Below are positions 61,925 to 64,000 of a stretch of DNA of 64,000 nt, piece by piece. The notes beneath the pieces were generated by a model, which saw only the letters and a list, made by a program, of their open reading frames with translations, had not been told where the DNA came from and searched no databases. A program made the position numbers and the translations under genes. Location of the stretch: assembly GCF_029309835.1 (NCBI RefSeq), contig NZ_JARJHL010000014.1:330379-394378 (forward strand), written 5' to 3'. Within the stretch, counting starts at the first letter, position 1. Every line of letters starts with the position of its first letter. This DNA comes from Paracoccus sp. DMF-8. GTDB taxonomy: Bacteria; Pseudomonadota; Alphaproteobacteria; Rhodobacterales; Rhodobacteraceae.

Positions 61925-63450
61925 GCCGATCCCAGGGGAACGAGAACAAATCCCTCGGATAGATGAGGCCTTTAGCCAGGCCGATCCTCATCGCGGGCGT
62001 TGCCCCATCCCGCCCTCGCAGCATCCAATTGTGGTAGAACCGCAAAATCGTCACCAGCTTCGGAACCATGTCCGGATCGTAGAACCCGTAGGCGTGCCAG
62101 ATTCTGTGCTGGTTCGATGCGGTGGGCAGTCCCCGCTCGAAGCCGGTCACACGGCGCCGGGCCGAGTTGAACCAAGCGTCAACCGGATGGATCGAGGCCT
62201 CGCAGATCAGCCTGGCCAGCCCGTCGACCCCCAGGTGGCCAAGATCCGTTTTCAAGCGCAGTGATTTCCTCGGCTCCGCTTTGGTATGAAAGGGCCATTG
62301 GGTTCCGACCGTGGCGAGCATTCGCCGCCGATCTTCAACGCTGACATCCCTGAAACGGGTATCGAGCAGATGCGCGACCAGCGCCTGACGGCGGTTCAGT
62401 TCCGGGTGACGCTCCTGGATTAGATCGACGGATGTGCGGTGCTCCCGGTTCAGGGCGTGGAATGCCTCGCCGCCGAGTCTGGCCATGGTGCTGCGCTCGT
62501 CGTTGGTCATGCCCTTCTGGAAAGATACCTCGGTGATGTGTGCCCCGCCCGACCGGCGTTGTTGCAGAACTCTCTTCTCTGAGGGGTTCCCATCGTGAAT
62601 CCAGTGGGCTACGCCCCTGGGATGAGTAATCCTGAGCGCAGCCGCTACCGCAGGACGAACTGGACATCCTGCAAGGATGCCTTGAGGCGTCGGGGGTCGT
62701 TGCCGATCTGGCTGGACAAGGACATGGTGTGGCTGGCGCCCAGGGCTGGTCGTAATGGTCGGCCGCCGGTGTTCTCCGATGCCGCGATCCAGTTCTGCCT
62801 GATGGTGAAGGTCCTGTTCGGGCTTCCGCTTCGGCAAACAACCGGGATGGTGGCGAGCATCCTGTCGATGGCCGGGCTCGACTGGCCGGTTCCGGATTTT
62901 TCGACCCTGAGCCGCAGGCAGAGGAGCATCGAAGTGCAGATATCGAGCCGCCGTGCACCGGGGCCGCTGAACCTGCTGGTGGACAGCACGGGGATCAGGT
63001 TCCCCGGCGACGGGGAATGGCTGGCGCGCAAGCATGGCACCCGCCGCCGACGCCAGTATCGCAAGGTCCATCTGGCGATGGCCCCTGTCACCGGTGACAT
63101 CCGGGCGGTGGAATTCACCTCCAGCGACAAGGGCGACAAAGGCCCGGTAGGCGGAGGGCATGAGGATCATGCTGATACCGAGTTCTGGCAGCCCGGATTA
63201 TTACACGCATCGCCGCATCGCGGCCGGCGATTGACCCGCATCGTTCTTGCGCAACGGCCCGGTTGGATTTAAGGATGTTGTGCGAGCCGCAGACCGGACA
63301 GGTGAAAGTTCTGTCCGATCCTGATCCAGTCACATGCCCATGATGTGGATCACCGCTAGATCGACCGACAGCGGCATGTGGGTTGGGCGGTATCCCGTAG
63401 CGGATGCAGTGAGGGTTTCGACAGAAGTTGACGGAAAACCCGGCAACCAA
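61925..63450 (-). pseudogene. Zinc-ribbon transposase, interrupted
   Basis: N-terminal part (63450 to about 63165): VNFCRNPHCIRYGIPPN, FTCPVCGSHNILKSNRAVAQE and, after a frameshift, CNNPGCQNSV, giving two zinc-binding modules. C-terminal part (about 62560 to 61925): TNDERSTMARLGGEAFHALN, RHPELNRRQALVAHLLDTRF, LKTDLGHLGVDGLARLICEA, NQHRIWHAYGFYDPDMVPKL and FYHNWMLRGRDGATPAMRIGLAKG. The two halves belong to one transposase split by the IS5-family piece. Its frame continues into the PIN gene without a stop. Confidence 0.72.
62560..63160 (+). pseudogene. IS5-family (IS903-like) transposase fragment nested in the transposon
   Basis: From MSNPERSRYRRTNWTSCKDA (62622) through RRGSLPIWLDKDMVWLAPRA, PVFSDAAIQFCLMVKVLFGLPLRQTTG, LDWPVPDFSTLSRRQRSIEV, LLVDSTGIRFPGDGEWLARK and AVEFTSSDKGDKGPV. 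The N-terminal half of an IS5/IS903-type transposase is intact; the rest is missing. Boundaries are estimated from where each reading frame ceases to make sense. Confidence 0.7.
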
Positions 63451-63537
63451 AACCGGAAGCCGGCGCTTCTGTGTCGAAGATTTCTTCGAGATAAGATTGC
63501 CCGGACCGACTCCTGGAAATTGCTGTGTAGCAAAAGA

Positions 63538-63567
63538 AATGAGCCGCCCAGATGGGGGCGGCTCATT
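63538..63567 (-). terminator. Subterminal hairpin at the right transposon end
   Basis: Perfect 12-bp stem AATGAGCCGCCC/GGGCGGCTCATT with a 6-nt loop. On the minus strand it is followed by TTCTTTTG, so it can replace the lost terminator for clpA. Confidence 0.72.
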
Positions 63568-63573
63568 GGTTTG

Positions 63574-63595
63574 TCAACATTTACCGTAGGGGCTG
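63574..63595 (-). repeat. Right terminal inverted repeat of the transposon
   Basis: 22 bp, reverse of the left repeat with one mismatch; followed directly by the 12-bp direct repeat GGCCACCGGGGC. Confidence 0.88.
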
Positions 63596-63636
63596 GGCCA
63601 CCGGGGCCGCCTTTTGCTTTCCGAAACCTTGCCGCC

Positions 63637-64000
63637 TTAATCCGCGATCAGCAGCGGAGGTTTGTTCTTCGTCAGTTTCGGCGCATCGGGGCCGGTGATG
63701 TCAAAGGCGATCTTGCCATCTTCCAGCCGGACCTTCACCAACCCGCCCTTGGTCAGGCGTCCGAACAGCAGCTCTTCGGCCAGAGGCTTCTTGATGTTTT
63801 CCTGAATCACGCGGCCAAGCGGGCGGGCGCCCATCTTGTCGTCATAACCTTTTTCGGCCAGCCAGTTCGCGGCTTCGGGCGTCAGTTCGATATGCACGCC
63901 GCGGTCCATAAGCTGCGCTTCCAACTGCAGGATGAACTTGTCCACGACCTGAACGATGACCTCGCGCGACAGCGGCGCAAAGGAAATGATCGCGTCCAGC
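63637..64000 (-). CDS. clpA: ATP-dependent Clp protease ATP-binding subunit ClpA, C-terminal end
   Basis: The last 121 residues; the gene continues beyond the right edge. Visible: FAPLSREVIVQVVDKFI, the D2-small domain block GVHIELTPEAANWLAEKGYD, DKMGARPLGRVIQENIKKPLAEELLFG and a short tail ending KPPLLIAD. This is the C-terminus of ClpA, the AAA+ unfoldase that feeds ClpP. The terminator downstream has been split by the transposon. Confidence 0.93.
   Translation of the reverse strand, partial: LDAIISFAPLSREVIVQVVDKFILQLEAQLMDRGVHIELTPEAANWLAEKGYDDKMGARPLGRVIQENIKKPLAEELLFGRLTKGGLVKVRLEDGKIAFDITGPDAPKLTKNKPPLLIAD

Larger units (their letters stand above)
61107..63595. mobile_element. 2.49-kb transposon carrying a PIN/RHH toxin-antitoxin operon
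   Basis: Terminal inverted repeats CAGCCCCTATGGTAAATGTTGA (61107-61128) and its reverse (63574-63595) with one mismatch. Direct repeats of about 12 bp flank it. It carries, right to left on the minus strand, a zinc-ribbon transposase (interrupted by an IS5-family fragment) and a toxin-antitoxin pair. Hairpins lie just inside both ends. Insertion target is a terminator, which spares both flanking genes. Confidence 0.85.

Overview
The window is a piece of a GC-rich alphaproteobacterial chromosome, most likely Paracoccus or a close relative in the Rhodobacterales. The main reason is the gene set phaZ, phaC, phaP and phaR with CTGC-N3-GCAG sites in front of phaP, the arrangement known from Paracoccus denitrificans. 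A Mg-type HemB and the style of the flanking housekeeping genes agree. No marker gene fixes the species.

Left chromosomal flank (1-11,623): a FrnE-like thiol oxidoreductase (cut by the edge), a SAM methyltransferase overlapping an acyl-CoA synthetase, cspA, thrS and an alpha/beta hydrolase. The polyhydroxybutyrate (PHB) cluster follows: PhaZ depolymerase divergent from PhaC synthase, then the phasin PhaP and its repressor PhaR. PhaC carries an unusual Ala/Lys/Arg-rich N-terminal extension of about 260 residues. A tRNA-Ser(GGA) gene closes the flank.

Prophage (11,607-50,774, about 39 kb): integrated in the 3' end of tRNA-Ser and bounded by a 17-bp direct repeat. The leftward early arm holds the integrase, a YbcO-like nuclease, NinB, SSB, an Erf annealing protein, an exonuclease, HU and many small overlapping genes. 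The immunity region has a short CI-like repressor, a Cro-like protein and five 16-bp operators of the type GGGGTAA-N2-TTACCCC, plus a Panacea-domain/membrane-protein pair that looks like a toxin-antitoxin or exclusion module. The rightward arm holds RusA, a replication initiator with eight iteron-like repeats inside its gene, a primase zinc finger and primase-helicase, a DnaA domain IV-like protein, a DNA methyltransferase-like protein and a glutaredoxin. The late region is podovirus-like: tRNA-Trp, terS/terL, a P22 gp4-like adaptor, a gp10-like stabilisation protein, ejection proteins, a leftward moron pair, portal, scaffold, coat, tail-spike-like proteins and a lysis cassette. Adaptor, portal and a DUF6283-like gene are each broken by a frameshift, whereas no flanking chromosomal gene is, so the prophage is probably decaying.

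Insertion scar (50,775-53,681): a frameshifted IS5-family (IS427-like) copy, a doubly frameshifted DDE transposase and a truncated ParB-like fragment.

Right chromosomal flank (53,682-64,000): ssb, a lytic transglycosylase, a SYLF-domain lipoprotein, hemB, a small membrane protein, mfd, and the 3' end of clpA at the edge. Between mfd and clpA a 2.5-kb transposon with 22-bp inverted repeats has split their shared terminator. It carries a PIN-toxin/RHH-antitoxin operon with a 20-bp palindromic operator, and its own transposase is interrupted by an IS5-family fragment.
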